Shown here: positions 56,106 to 64,000 of the stretch, piece by piece
How positions within the stretch are numbered: the first letter of the stretch is position 1
Layout of the letters: each line of letters begins with the position of its first letter
From: Nigrospora sphaerica
Taxonomy: Eukaryota; Ascomycota; Sordariomycetes; Amphisphaeriales; Apiosporaceae
Direction of reading: 5' to 3'
Assembly (NCBI GenBank): GCA_018287875.1
Contig: JAGVVL010000002.1
Coordinates: 8,246,001 to 8,310,000 of the forward strand
DNA: 64,000 nt
Made by a program: the position numbers and the translations under genes
Notes under the pieces: generated by a model
The model's database searches: none
Told to the model about the DNA's origin: nothing
Seen by the model: only the letters and a program-made list of their open reading frames with translations

Positions 56106-57791
56106 ATGAGATTCGTACACCTTGCGGCGTCGCTCGCGGCGCTCGCGTTCACGGCGGCCGAGGCCAAGGCCGTGTTCGCGCACTACATGGTGGGCAACGT
56201 GCGGGAGTTTTCGCAGGCGGACTGGGAGACGGATATCGCGTTGGCCAAGGCGAGCGGGCTGGACGGGTTCGTGCTCAACGTGGCGGCGGGCGACAGCAGC
56301 GTGCCCGGCTCGGTCGCCAAGGGGTTCGCGGCGGCCGAGGCGGTGGCGGCGCGCGGCGGCGACGCCTTCAAGCTCTTCTTCTCCTTCGACTACAAGGGCG
56401 GCGGCGTGCCGTGGCCGGCGGGCGACGTCACGGCCATGATCGGCCAGTACAAGAACAGCCCCGTGTACTATCAGCAGGCGCCGGGCCGTCCCTTCGTCTC
56501 GACCTTTGAGGGCACCGAGAACCGCGGCGACTGGGCGGCCATCAAATCGGCCACGGGCGCCTACTTCGTGCCCGACTGGGACTCGATCGACCCGCGCGAG
56601 GCCGTCGCCTCGGGCGTCGTCGACGGCCTCTTCAACTGGGACGCCTGGCCGACGGGCGCGGCCGACAAGACGACGGACAAGGACCGCGACTACCGCAGCG
56701 TCCTGGGCTCGGGCCGCACCTACATGATGAGCGTCTCGCCCTGGTTCTTCGCCAACGTCTACGGCAAGAACTGGCTCTGGCGCGGCGACGACCTCTGGTT
56801 CGACCGCTGGCAGCAGGTGCTCGCGCTGCAGCCCGACGTGGTGCAGATCGTCACGTGGAACGACTACGGCGAGTCGCACTACATCGGCCCGCTGTACGAG
56901 GCCCAGTTCGGCCTCTTCGCCGACGGCAAGGCCCCCTACAACTACGTGCGCGACATGCCCCACGACGGCTGGCGCCAGTTCCTGCCCTACCTCATCGCCC
57001 AGTACAAGACGGGCGCCGCGCCGAGCATCGCCGCCGAGGGCCTCACCGCCTGGTACCGCCGCTCGCCCGCCGGCGCCTGCAACACCGGCGGCACCACGGG
57101 CAACGACGCCGGCCACGGCCAGGCCACGCTGCCGCCCGGCGAGGTCTCGCAGGACCGCGTCTTCTTCACGGCCCTGCTGCGCGCCCCCGCCGACGCCACC
57201 GTCACCATCGGCGGCGCCGCGCCCCAGCGCGCCATGTGGGAGAGCACCCCCGCCGGCGGCTCGGGCCTGTACCACGGCAGCGTGCCCTTCAACGGCGCCA
57301 CGGGCGCCGTCGTCGTGACGGTGACGCGCGGCGGCGGCGAGGTGGTGCGCCTCAACGGCGCCGCCATCACGACGACGTGCACCAACGGCATCACCAACTG
57401 GAACGCCTGGGTGGGCGGCGCCACGGCGAGCGGCAACGGCGGCGGGAGCCCCACGACGACGGCGGCGCCGCCGCCGTCGTCGACGCCCACGAACCCGCCC
57501 GGCAACGGCGGCGGCGGCGACGCCTGCGTCGAGGGCACGGGCCCGGGCAACTTCGGCGGCCTCTGCAGCTTCGCCTGCCACTACAACTACTGCCCCGGCA
57601 GCTGCACCTGCACCAAGCGCGGCGCCGCCGTCAGCCCGCCCCCCTCCACCGGCCAGAAGGGCTACCCGGCCCTCGGCGTCTCTGACCACTGCGCCTACCT
57701 CGGCCTCTGCTCCTTCGCCTGGGACCGCGGCTACACCGACAACCGCGCCGCCTGCGGCCCCGACCCCGCCGGCGCCCAGGGATGCTCATAG
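56106..57791 (+). CDS. Secreted alpha-1,3-glucanase (mutanase), GH71, with C-terminal cysteine-rich glucan-binding module
   Basis: Single-exon 561-aa protein, strongly GC-rich at third codon positions. The signal peptide is residues 1-21. The GH71 domain starts at VFAHYMVGNV and covers residues 23 to about 430, with conserved blocks DGFVLNVA, FFSFDYKGGG, FVPDWDSIDP (154-163) and the signature WNDYGESHYIGP (251-262). After a Thr/Pro/Gly linker (about 445-472) comes a Cys-rich region with two related units: one with GLCSFACHYNYCPGSCTC, and one ending in CAYLGLCSFAWDRGY. Such C-termini accompany fungal alpha-1,3-glucanases and are thought to bind glucan (CBM24-like). It should hydrolyse alpha-1,3-glucan of fungal walls, for remodelling, autolysis or attack on other fungi. 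The ATG is the first in frame after the TATA-like element. Confidence 0.95.
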   Translation: MRFVHLAASLAALAFTAAEAKAVFAHYMVGNVREFSQADWETDIALAKASGLDGFVLNVAAGDSSVPGSVAKGFAAAEAVAARGGDAFKLFFSFDYKGGGVPWPAGDVTAMIGQYKNSPVYYQQAPGRPFVSTFEGTENRGDWAAIKSATGAYFVPDWDSIDPREAVASGVVDGLFNWDAWPTGAADKTTDKDRDYRSVLGSGRTYMMSVSPWFFANVYGKNWLWRGDDLWFDRWQQVLALQPDVVQIVTWNDYGESHYIGPLYEAQFGLFADGKAPYNYVRDMPHDGWRQFLPYLIAQYKTGAAPSIAAEGLTAWYRRSPAGACNTGGTTGNDAGHGQATLPPGEVSQDRVFFTALLRAPADATVTIGGAAPQRAMWESTPAGGSGLYHGSVPFNGATGAVVVTVTRGGGEVVRLNGAAITTTCTNGITNWNAWVGGATASGNGGGSPTTTAAPPPSSTPTNPPGNGGGGDACVEGTGPGNFGGLCSFACHYNYCPGSCTCTKRGAAVSPPPSTGQKGYPALGVSDHCAYLGLCSFAWDRGYTDNRAACGPDPAGAQGCS

Positions 57792-58253
57792 TGGCGCTCC
57801 GCTCCTCCTGCGCCGTGCATGTTAGCCCCTCTCATGACCCCTTTACTATAAATCGAATAGAACGAAGTTTCCTACAACGCCCATCTTCGGCGCGGTTAGT
57901 CACAAGGACACAGTTGTGTTAAGCTCTCATAGCACTGGATTAGCTCGTCTATATACTACGTGCTGACCACCTTCATGCCGTCCCGCTCACGAGACGGTCT
58001 GTACCGTGTGACAAAGAGCGAGCGACCTTGTGTTAGCCTCGCATCCCACCAGGACGCCATAGTCCTATTCACTCTTCTCTTGCTTATTTCCTCTCGTCGT
58101 AGCCTGCAGAGCGAGGAAGCAACCCAATATGAAGTTGGGGTTGCTCATCACGTCGGTGGCCACGTCGGTGGTCATATTGGTATCTGTACTCGTCGTGGCG
58201 TTGCTCATCGTCTCAGAATCAGTACTCTGCCCCCCGGCGGGATGGCCCGGCAT
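57792..58253. other. Convergent 3' spacer
   Basis: Between the GH71 stop and the stop of the minus-strand NAF1 gene. A 62-codon minus-strand ORF (58065-58253) abuts the NAF1 stop but shows no domain and is probably 3' UTR. Confidence 0.5.
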
Positions 58254-60164
58254 CTAGCCGGAGCCGCCCTGCGGAGGCCATGCGTGGGGCTGTTGCTGGC
58301 CGGCGCCGCCGTTCTGCTGCGATTGTTGCCACTGGCTCTGCAGGGCCGCGTAGAGGATGCCGAGCGCTTGTGGATTGGGGGCCGGCGGCTGCTGTTGTGT
58401 TGGCTGCTGCTGGAACTGAGGAGGCGGCGGCGGCACGAAGTTGGCACCACCACTCTGCGGCCAGGCCGGGAACGGGAACGGCATGGCGGGTGCCGTCGCT
58501 TGTTGGCCGTTGTTGCCGCCGAAGAACTGGGGAGGGGGCGCGGGGTATCCGCCTTGGCCAAATTGCGGCGGTGGAGGTGCAGCGTAGCCGTTGTACGGGG
58601 CTTGAGGCTGCTGTTGAGGCTGTGAGTTTTGTCCCTGGGGCCGGGGGGGAAGAGAATGGCCGTGCCCCCCGCGGTTGCCACGGTTGCCGCGTCCACCTCT
58701 GTCATTTCCACGACCGCGGCCTCGGCCTCGTCCGCCGCGGTTGTTGCCCGAGGGCCCATTCGGGGCGCCGTGCGTGAAGACCGGCGGCGGGGCACCTGTT
58801 CCAAAGCCAGCCGGTCGTGCCAGCGGCCGGTAAGGGCCATCGTCGTCGTCATCATAGTTGAGCGCACCGGGGTCCGCGGCGCCGTGTGATGAACCATCAT
58901 GGTGGCCACCACGTCCGCGCCCGCCTCGCCCGCCACGTCCGCCGGCGTTGCCGGCAGGCGCGTCACCTCGCCGCGCCCGTTTCTTTTCCTTCTGCTCTCT
59001 CTTGTAGGCCTGCTCCTTCTCGTCGTCGGAAAATTCCATCTCGTCCTCGCCTGCCTCCTCGTCGTGCCAGTTGCTCGCATCCGTGCCCTTCATGGCCCGG
59101 AGGGGACCTGTCTCCACGTACGAGGAATGCTCCGGCACGTAAAATACTTTGCTGCCGACCCCGAGTCCAAACGACTGGATCTCCTCTTCGTTGGTGAAGC
59201 GAGCCGTGTAGCGGGGCTCACGAACGCTTCCGATGAGATCGGCCATGGCGGCAACAACGGTTCGGTCTTGATTGCACAAGACAGCGCCCGTCTCTAACGC
59301 CTGGTACTCCCCCGTGGCACTGGCCTTGATGACAATTGTGTTCTCCACGATAAACTCGATTTCGCCCAGCTCTTCGATCTTGGTCTCGGGGGTGATGGTG
59401 ACGTCGGGTTTCGGAATGACTTCCTCGGTTATTTCGTTCTTGGTTCGCAATTGACCACCAGCGCCGGCACCCTTGGACTTGCCCTCCCTTTCTTCGTCCG
59501 AGTCGGCTTCCATGAGAATACGGGCCAGCGCCTCCGGGTTCATAAGCGCCTTTCCGTCGTCTGAGTCGTCATCGTCATCGTCCGAATCGTCCGAGCTGCT
59601 GGAGTCCGACGAGGACTCATAGGGCGAGGAGTCCTCTTCCCACTCGGCCTGACCGGCCACGCCCTCGCCCTCTTGCGCGGGATCTCCTTGTGCGGCCATA
59701 CTCTGGTCGGCGTCTTGCATCTCCGTGTTCTGTTCCCCCGCGGGGGCTTGTTGCTCTGCTGTTGCATTCGCTTCTGTGGGAGGAGCGTTGTAGGACCCTA
59801 ATTGAGCCTCTAATCCTTGGAGAAGAGAAGGTGGGCTCGGAGGCGAGACAGCAGGGGCTGGTACAGCGTCGTAGGCCTTTGCGACGTCGTGTGCGTGGTC
59901 AACAACCATTTCCATGGCTGTGGTCGCATCGACCGAAGTGTCTACTGGGTTCGTCGCTGTCGTCTCGGCCTCAGGAACCGCGCTGGCTTCGGTGCCGGTG
60001 GTAGGAGTGGTCGAAGCAGTCCCATCTGGCTTCGGCTCTTCGCCCTGAACGGCGGCGGCGGCGGCTTGGGACCCAGTTGCGCTTGGGGCTGGGCCTGAGG
60101 GCTGAGCAGATGGGGATTGCGACAGCGTCGACAGTCCAGGAATCTGGAAGAATTGGGAGCCCAT
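58254..60164 (-). CDS. NAF1: H/ACA snoRNP assembly factor NAF1
   Basis: Single-exon 636-aa protein. The N-terminal 180 residues are Ala/Pro/Thr-rich, then a Ser/Asp tract (about 183-203). The conserved Gar1/Naf1 core covers residues about 268-350: EIEFIVENTIVIKA, ETGAVLCNQDRTVVAAM, DLIGSVREPRYTARF, and GLGVGSKVFYVPEHSSYV. A charged NLS-like KKRARR and several RGG/RGR repeats (about 413-510) follow, and a Pro/Gln-rich tail ends the protein. NAF1 binds the pseudouridine synthase early in H/ACA particle assembly in the nucleus and is later replaced by GAR1. The acidic tract and the extended tails distinguish it from the smaller GAR1. It is divergent from ALG9, sharing a 635-bp promoter interval. 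Confidence 0.93.
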   Translation of the reverse strand: MGSQFFQIPGLSTLSQSPSAQPSGPAPSATGSQAAAAAVQGEEPKPDGTASTTPTTGTEASAVPEAETTATNPVDTSVDATTAMEMVVDHAHDVAKAYDAVPAPAVSPPSPPSLLQGLEAQLGSYNAPPTEANATAEQQAPAGEQNTEMQDADQSMAAQGDPAQEGEGVAGQAEWEEDSSPYESSSDSSSSDDSDDDDDDSDDGKALMNPEALARILMEADSDEEREGKSKGAGAGGQLRTKNEITEEVIPKPDVTITPETKIEELGEIEFIVENTIVIKASATGEYQALETGAVLCNQDRTVVAAMADLIGSVREPRYTARFTNEEEIQSFGLGVGSKVFYVPEHSSYVETGPLRAMKGTDASNWHDEEAGEDEMEFSDDEKEQAYKREQKEKKRARRGDAPAGNAGGRGGRGGRGRGGHHDGSSHGAADPGALNYDDDDDGPYRPLARPAGFGTGAPPPVFTHGAPNGPSGNNRGGRGRGRGRGNDRGGRGNRGNRGGHGHSLPPRPQGQNSQPQQQPQAPYNGYAAPPPPQFGQGGYPAPPPQFFGGNNGQQATAPAMPFPFPAWPQSGGANFVPPPPPQFQQQPTQQQPPAPNPQALGILYAALQSQWQQSQQNGGAGQQQPHAWPPQGGSG

Positions 60165-60799
60165 GATGAACAGGGAAGAAAGAATTTACAGGGGTGTGGC
60201 TCAAAGGTGTGCCGGAAACTCTATCCCCTGGCGGTTCTGGGAAGCCGTCGCTGTCGCGCAGTGATGATGCTGTAATGAAGGGTAGAACTGGCAAGGCACA
60301 AACAAGATGGCGACTGCCGAGGTCACCTCGACTGCACGCGCGCGCGAAGAGGTGGGTGAAGAAGGACCAATAAGCTTTCTGACGACAAATTCCAAGCACC
60401 GAGCGGTTTGTATTGAAAGAACCACAGTCTCTTGAACCTTGGCGATCTTGTCGCAGAAAATAACAGGCGATTGAAGATTTCGCCGTTCAGAGGGATGTCT
60501 GGATTCCGGCACTACTCTAGAAAATACAGTGGAGTCTTCTTATCTGCCTGCATCAACGCGCGCTGATAAGCCAGATCTGGGTTAGCATAGATGCTCGTCT
60601 GTCAGGTATGTACTTGCTAGAGGTACCTTGTCGGCCTAGCTTACGTAGCTGGAAATAATGGCGAGCTGAAGTTCAGCTCACCCAAAAGTGGCCGTTGCTT
60701 GGAGCTTCACCCAGCTCCTCGTCATTCTGTCAACATTTCTCCTCCCCATCCGACCACTGCATCGCGGAGCAGCAGCCACAACGGCCACACACGGGGACA
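60165..60799. promoter_or_regulatory. Bidirectional promoter between NAF1 and ALG9
   Basis: 635 bp separate the two divergent ATGs. No convincing TATA box. The ALG9-proximal part is CT- and CA-rich. Confidence 0.5.
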
Positions 60800-62697
60800 A
60801 TGCCTCCTCCCAGCGAACAACCAACTGCGCCGGCTGACCAACGAGAGTTTGTTCATCCGGATGCTGGCCATGCCAAGAAGAAAAAGTACGCCCACGATAT
60901 CCTGCCCTCCCACGCCCGGCTTCACCTAGAATGCCCCACCACTAACAACAGTCTGTTCGCAGAGCCCCCTCGGCTTTCGCAATTGAACCCATTTCGGCCT
61001 TCTACATCTTCCTGGCTGCCAACCTGATCTCGGCCCTCTTTGCCCCAATCCAAGACTGCGATGAGACGTTCAATTACTGGGAGCCGACCCATTACCTCTC
61101 CCATGGCTATGGGCTGCAGACCTGGGAGTATTCTCCCGACTACGCCATTCGGAGTTGGCTTTACATCGCCATCCACGCCATCGTGGGCAATATCCGGAGG
61201 CTTCTGCCCCAGTCCACCAAGTTGGCCGAGTTTTACTTCGTCCGATACGTCATGGCCTTCTTCTGTGCTCTCTGCCAGGTCTTGCTGTTCCGCGTGCTGA
61301 GCTTCACCCTCAACGCGCGTATTGGGCTTTTCTTCCTGATCGCCACCGTCATCTCGCCCGGCAACTTCCACTCGGCCACTGCTTTTCTGCCCTCGAGTTT
61401 TGCCATGTATATGTCATTGTTGGGCGCCGCTGCCTTTATGAACTGGCATGGTGGCTTGAAGACCTCTCAGGGCATGACGTGGTTCGCCGCTGGCGCCATC
61501 CTGGGCTGGCCGTTCGCTGGTGCTCTCTGCGCTCCCTTCATCGCCGAGGAGGGCGTGCTGGCCTTGATGAGCGACAAGGAAATGTTCTTCGAGGCCTTTC
61601 ACCGCGTCGGCCGGGGCGTCGTTGCCGCCATCTTGTTAGTGTTTGGAGATGCTGCGGTCAATTCTTTCTTCTACAGGAAGCTCGAGGTTGTCTCGTGGAA
61701 CATCGTCAAGTACAACATTTTCTCGTCGACCGGCGGCCCCGAGTTGTATGGAACCGAGCCGTGGACTTTCTACTTCCGCAACCTCGCCATCAACTTCAAC
61801 ATCTGGTTTGTTCTTGCACTGCTGTCTATACCGCTGTTCCTCGCGCAAAAGGTCTTTTCGACGCGGCAGCATGGCTTCCAGTCGGGAATGCGCGTCTTCA
61901 TCTTCCTTTCGCCCTTCTATATGTGGCTCGCCATTTTCACCCTCCAGCCGCACAAGGAGGAGCGCTTCATGTACCCCGCCTACCCGTTTCTCACCCTGAA
62001 CGCGGCGGTGGCGCTGCACATCATTTTGAACGCCATTGGCCACTCAGATCCCAAGACCATAGTGGGCAGAATCCCGGCCAAGCTCAAACTCATGGGCGTG
62101 ACTTCGGTCCTGTTCCTCTCCTTGGACGTTGGCCTCGCACGCGTCTTTGGGCTGTACACGGCATACTCGGCCCCCCTGAACCTCTACACGCCCCTCGGCG
62201 CTGGGGTGCTCGGCCAGCAAGGCGTGGGCGCTCCCGGCGACTTTGTCTGCTTCGGCAAGGAGTGGTACCGCTTCCCCAGCTCTTACTTCTTGCCTCGCAA
62301 CATGCGCCCTAAGTTCATTCGCTCCGAATTCCGCGGCCTGCTTCCCGGCGAGTTTTCCGAAGCCCGCACTGGCTTCGGCTTCTGGAGCGGCACCTGGTTG
62401 CCCACGAGTGGAATGAACGATGTCAACCAGGAAGATCTGGGCAAGTACATCGACATCCGCCAGTGTTCTTTCTTGGTCGACACCCAGTACCCGGAAAACA
62501 AGGACCCGCTGCCTCCGAGCGAGCCCGATTACATCAGCGACGTCGAGACCTGGGATGAAGTCAAGTGCATTCCTTTCCTCGACGCAGCCAACACGCACGT
62601 GCTGGCCAGAGTCCTCTGGGTGCCCGACTCGACTTTCGTGCCAGAGAAGTACAGGAGGAAATGGGGAAAGCACTGCCTCCTCCAGAGAAAGAAGTAA
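60800..62697 (+). CDS. ALG9: ER alpha-1,2-mannosyltransferase ALG9 (GT22)
   Basis: Two exons (60800-60885 and 60963-62697) give 606 aa; the 77-nt intron has donor GTACGC and acceptor CGCAG. The first luminal loop holds DCDETFNYWEPTHYL (about 60-74), the GT22 acidic motif. Many transmembrane segments follow, then the family signature PHKEERFMYPAYPF, and a luminal C-terminal domain ending in WGKHCLLQRKK, which lacks a KKxx retention signal in strict form. ALG9 adds alpha-1,2-linked mannoses from dolichyl-phosphate mannose to the lipid-linked oligosaccharide on the luminal side of the ER, in N-glycan precursor synthesis. Length and motifs fit ALG9 better than the GPI-mannosyltransferase relatives (GPI10, SMP3) in the same family. 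Confidence 0.92.
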
Positions 62698-62988
62698 GAG
62701 GTACTTACCTAGAGACGAAGAAACGACGCTGTTAGGACTTTCTTGTACAAAATTCATAATCATGAAGCTTGTGCTCAATATTATACTAAAGAATATTTCA
62801 AAGAAATTATGTGGTATATAGCGTCCAAATCATCAACCGTCCAGCAGCAGGTATCCTCCTATCCCGGCCGCCCTTGGGTCTTGTCGTGGTGTTGCGACTG
62901 CTCGACGGCCAGGGGGTCTCCCCACCCTCTCAGGAAATACGTCCTCTTTGCCAGCGGCTTACTTTCCGTTGCAGGGTCCTCGTGTTTT

Positions 62989-64000
62989 TTATAACGCGTG
63001 CAGCTTCGAGTCCTTGGTCATGCGGCGGAAGGACTTGCCGTAGGGGACGAAGACGAGCAGACCCAAGACGGCAAAGCCGACGGCCAGGGCCATGAGGGTC
63101 AAGATGGGGCTGAGGTAACCGCCGGTGGCGGCCCAGTCGTTGAAGAAGAAAATCATGCCAAACTGTGCGGGCACGCCAAAGTCAGCAAGGGATCGCGGAA
63201 GCGGGGAGGGGGGGGGGGTTATCATTTCGTCTGTACGTACGCCAAAGGTGTTTTTGACAATGGTGGCGGCGATCATGATCTCGCCGGGTAGGGCCTTGTA
63301 GCAGTCGACGGCGTAGGCGATGGCGATGGCGGGGACACCGACTACCTGGGCGCCTACGAGGGCGTAGCCGCAGATGACGATGGCCTCCCAGGGCCAGGCG
63401 CGCTGGTAGCCGACGGCGGCGACGGCCATGCCGGCGGCGTTGGCGGCGACGAAGGGCCAGAGGGCGGGCAGGCGGAACTCGGCCTCGAGGACGCCGGCGT
63501 GGGCGCGGCGGGCGCGGCGCAGCGCCAGCCAGTCGGAAAGGGGGCCCGCCGACGCGAGGGCGACGGCGGCGCCGCCGACGAAGGCGAAGTTGACGTAGCC
63601 GATCTGCGCCGCGCTGAAGCCGTACGGCGGCGGCCCAAATACCTGCGCCTGCGTCAGGTTCAGCCCCAGCAGGCAGTTGGCCGCGAAGCCCATGGCCAGC
63701 GACGCCCACAGCACGATGGGGTACGCGAAGATGCGCAGCGGCGCCACGGCGTCCCGCACCAGCTGCGCCCCCGTGTAGCGGAACCGCATCCGCGGCACCA
63801 GGGAGAACTGCTCCCGCGACGGCCGCCCCAGCACGCGGTAGTGCGGGAAGAACGACGGCGGGGAGGCCAAGGTGGCGATCGAGGGTCGGCCCGGAGGCGG
63901 CACGACCGCGGCGGCGGGGGCGGCCCGGTGCCCGGAAGAGGAGGAGGGGGAGGAGGCGGCGGCGCCGCCACCGCCACCGGCGGTGGCCTCGGTTTCCTGG
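62989..64000 (-). CDS. MFS transporter, C-terminal part (5' end beyond window)
   Basis: The minus-strand frame is open to the right edge, so the N-terminal half is missing. Visible here: part of a low-complexity central loop (Gly/Ala/Ser/Pro-rich, near the edge), then FSLVPRMRFRYTGAQLVRD and about six hydrophobic segments (IFAYPIVLWASLAMGF, IGYVNFAFVGGAAVAL, LWPFVAANAAGMAVAAVG, IVICGYALVGAQVVG, and the last two after the intron). One 78-nt intron (63163-63240) has GTACGT, a TGCTGAC branch and CACAG; it joins VKNTFG to FGMIFFFNDW. It is a multiple of three without a stop, so retention would insert 26 residues. This fits the C-terminal half of a fungal 12-TM MFS permease. The substrate is unknown. 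It converges on ALG9 with 291 bp between stops. Confidence 0.85.
   Translation of the reverse strand, partial: QETEATAGGGGGAAASSPSSSSGHRAAPAAAVVPPPGRPSIATLASPPSFFPHYRVLGRPSREQFSLVPRMRFRYTGAQLVRDAVAPLRIFAYPIVLWASLAMGFAANCLLGLNLTQAQVFGPPPYGFSAAQIGYVNFAFVGGAAVALASAGPLSDWLALRRARRAHAGVLEAEFRLPALWPFVAANAAGMAVAAVGYQRAWPWEAIVICGYALVGAQVVGVPAIAIAYAVDCYKALPGEIMIAATIVKNTFGVRTDEMITPPPSPLPRSLADFGVPAQFGMIFFFNDWAATGGYLSPILTLMALAVGFAVLGLLVFVPYGKSFRRMTKDSKLHAL

Noticed and set aside
56079..57689. Minus-strand 536-codon ORF opposite the GH71 gene
   Set aside because: Ala/Arg/Gly/Val-rich antisense shadow caused by extreme third-position GC. No signal, domain or splice context.
58065..58253. Possible last exon or small gene after NAF1
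   Set aside because: It sits just past a proper NAF1 stop, has no domain, and no splice pair links it to the gene. It is most likely 3' UTR.
1..64000. CRISPR array, phage, defence system, intact transposon or biosynthetic gene cluster
   Set aside because: No regularly spaced repeats, transposase or reverse-transcriptase ORFs, polyketide or peptide synthases, or NLR-type genes are visible. The segment is a eukaryotic chromosome with single-function genes.

Overview
This is a GC-rich nuclear segment from a filamentous ascomycete, most likely a plant-associated member of Pezizomycotina (Sordariomycete-like). The evidence is short introns of about 46-80 nt with GTRNGT donors, RCTRAC-type branch sites and YAG acceptors, long intergenic spacers, a fungal Zn2Cys6 regulator, a fungal microbial rhodopsin, and secreted plant-cell-wall enzymes. 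I rebuilt exon-intron models by hand. Every multi-exon model sums to a whole number of codons and rejoins conserved family motifs across its junctions. The species cannot be named from the sequence. || Layout from left to right. 0.2-12 kb: a PAN-domain copper-radical alcohol oxidase (AA5_2-like), a two-dinucleotide-fold FAD monooxygenase-like enzyme, a UPF0590/YwbE-type protein with a C-terminal zinc finger, an exo-polygalacturonase (GH28), and an enoyl-CoA hydratase ending in the peroxisomal signal SKL; all are on the minus strand. 13-19.5 kb: a nine-exon SNF2/RING helicase and a four-exon Zn2Cys6 transcription factor; each carries one non-canonical GC-AG intron. 22-31 kb: a housekeeping block with a TMEM33/Pom33-like membrane protein, a PTEN-type lipid phosphatase, mitoribosomal bS21m, and an RBM25-like PWI splicing factor. 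31.4-45 kb: a secreted tyrosinase, a TPR-like protein of unknown function, a bacteriorhodopsin-like opsin with both proton-pump aspartates, and a pectin methylesterase (CE8). 46.7-48.7 kb: a single-pass SH3 membrane protein. 48.7-56.1 kb: a 7.4-kb stretch with no gene I can support. 56-64 kb: a GH71 alpha-1,3-glucanase, the H/ACA snoRNP assembly factor NAF1, the ER mannosyltransferase ALG9, and the 3' part of an MFS transporter that runs off the right edge. || Functional reading. GH28 and CE8 together would de-esterify and trim homogalacturonan. The AA5 oxidase and the tyrosinase are secreted copper oxidases, GH71 acts on alpha-1,3-glucan, and the rhodopsin is probably a light-driven proton pump. 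The genes are many kilobases apart and interleaved with housekeeping genes, so this is ordinary accessory/core mixing rather than a demonstrable cluster. I found no defence system, CRISPR array, intact transposon, tRNA or rRNA gene. The most useful second-look items are the two GC-AG introns, two frame-preserving introns that could be retained, the active-site tyrosine in the AA5 oxidase, the pump-type rhodopsin, and a large gene-free interval with degenerate coding traces.
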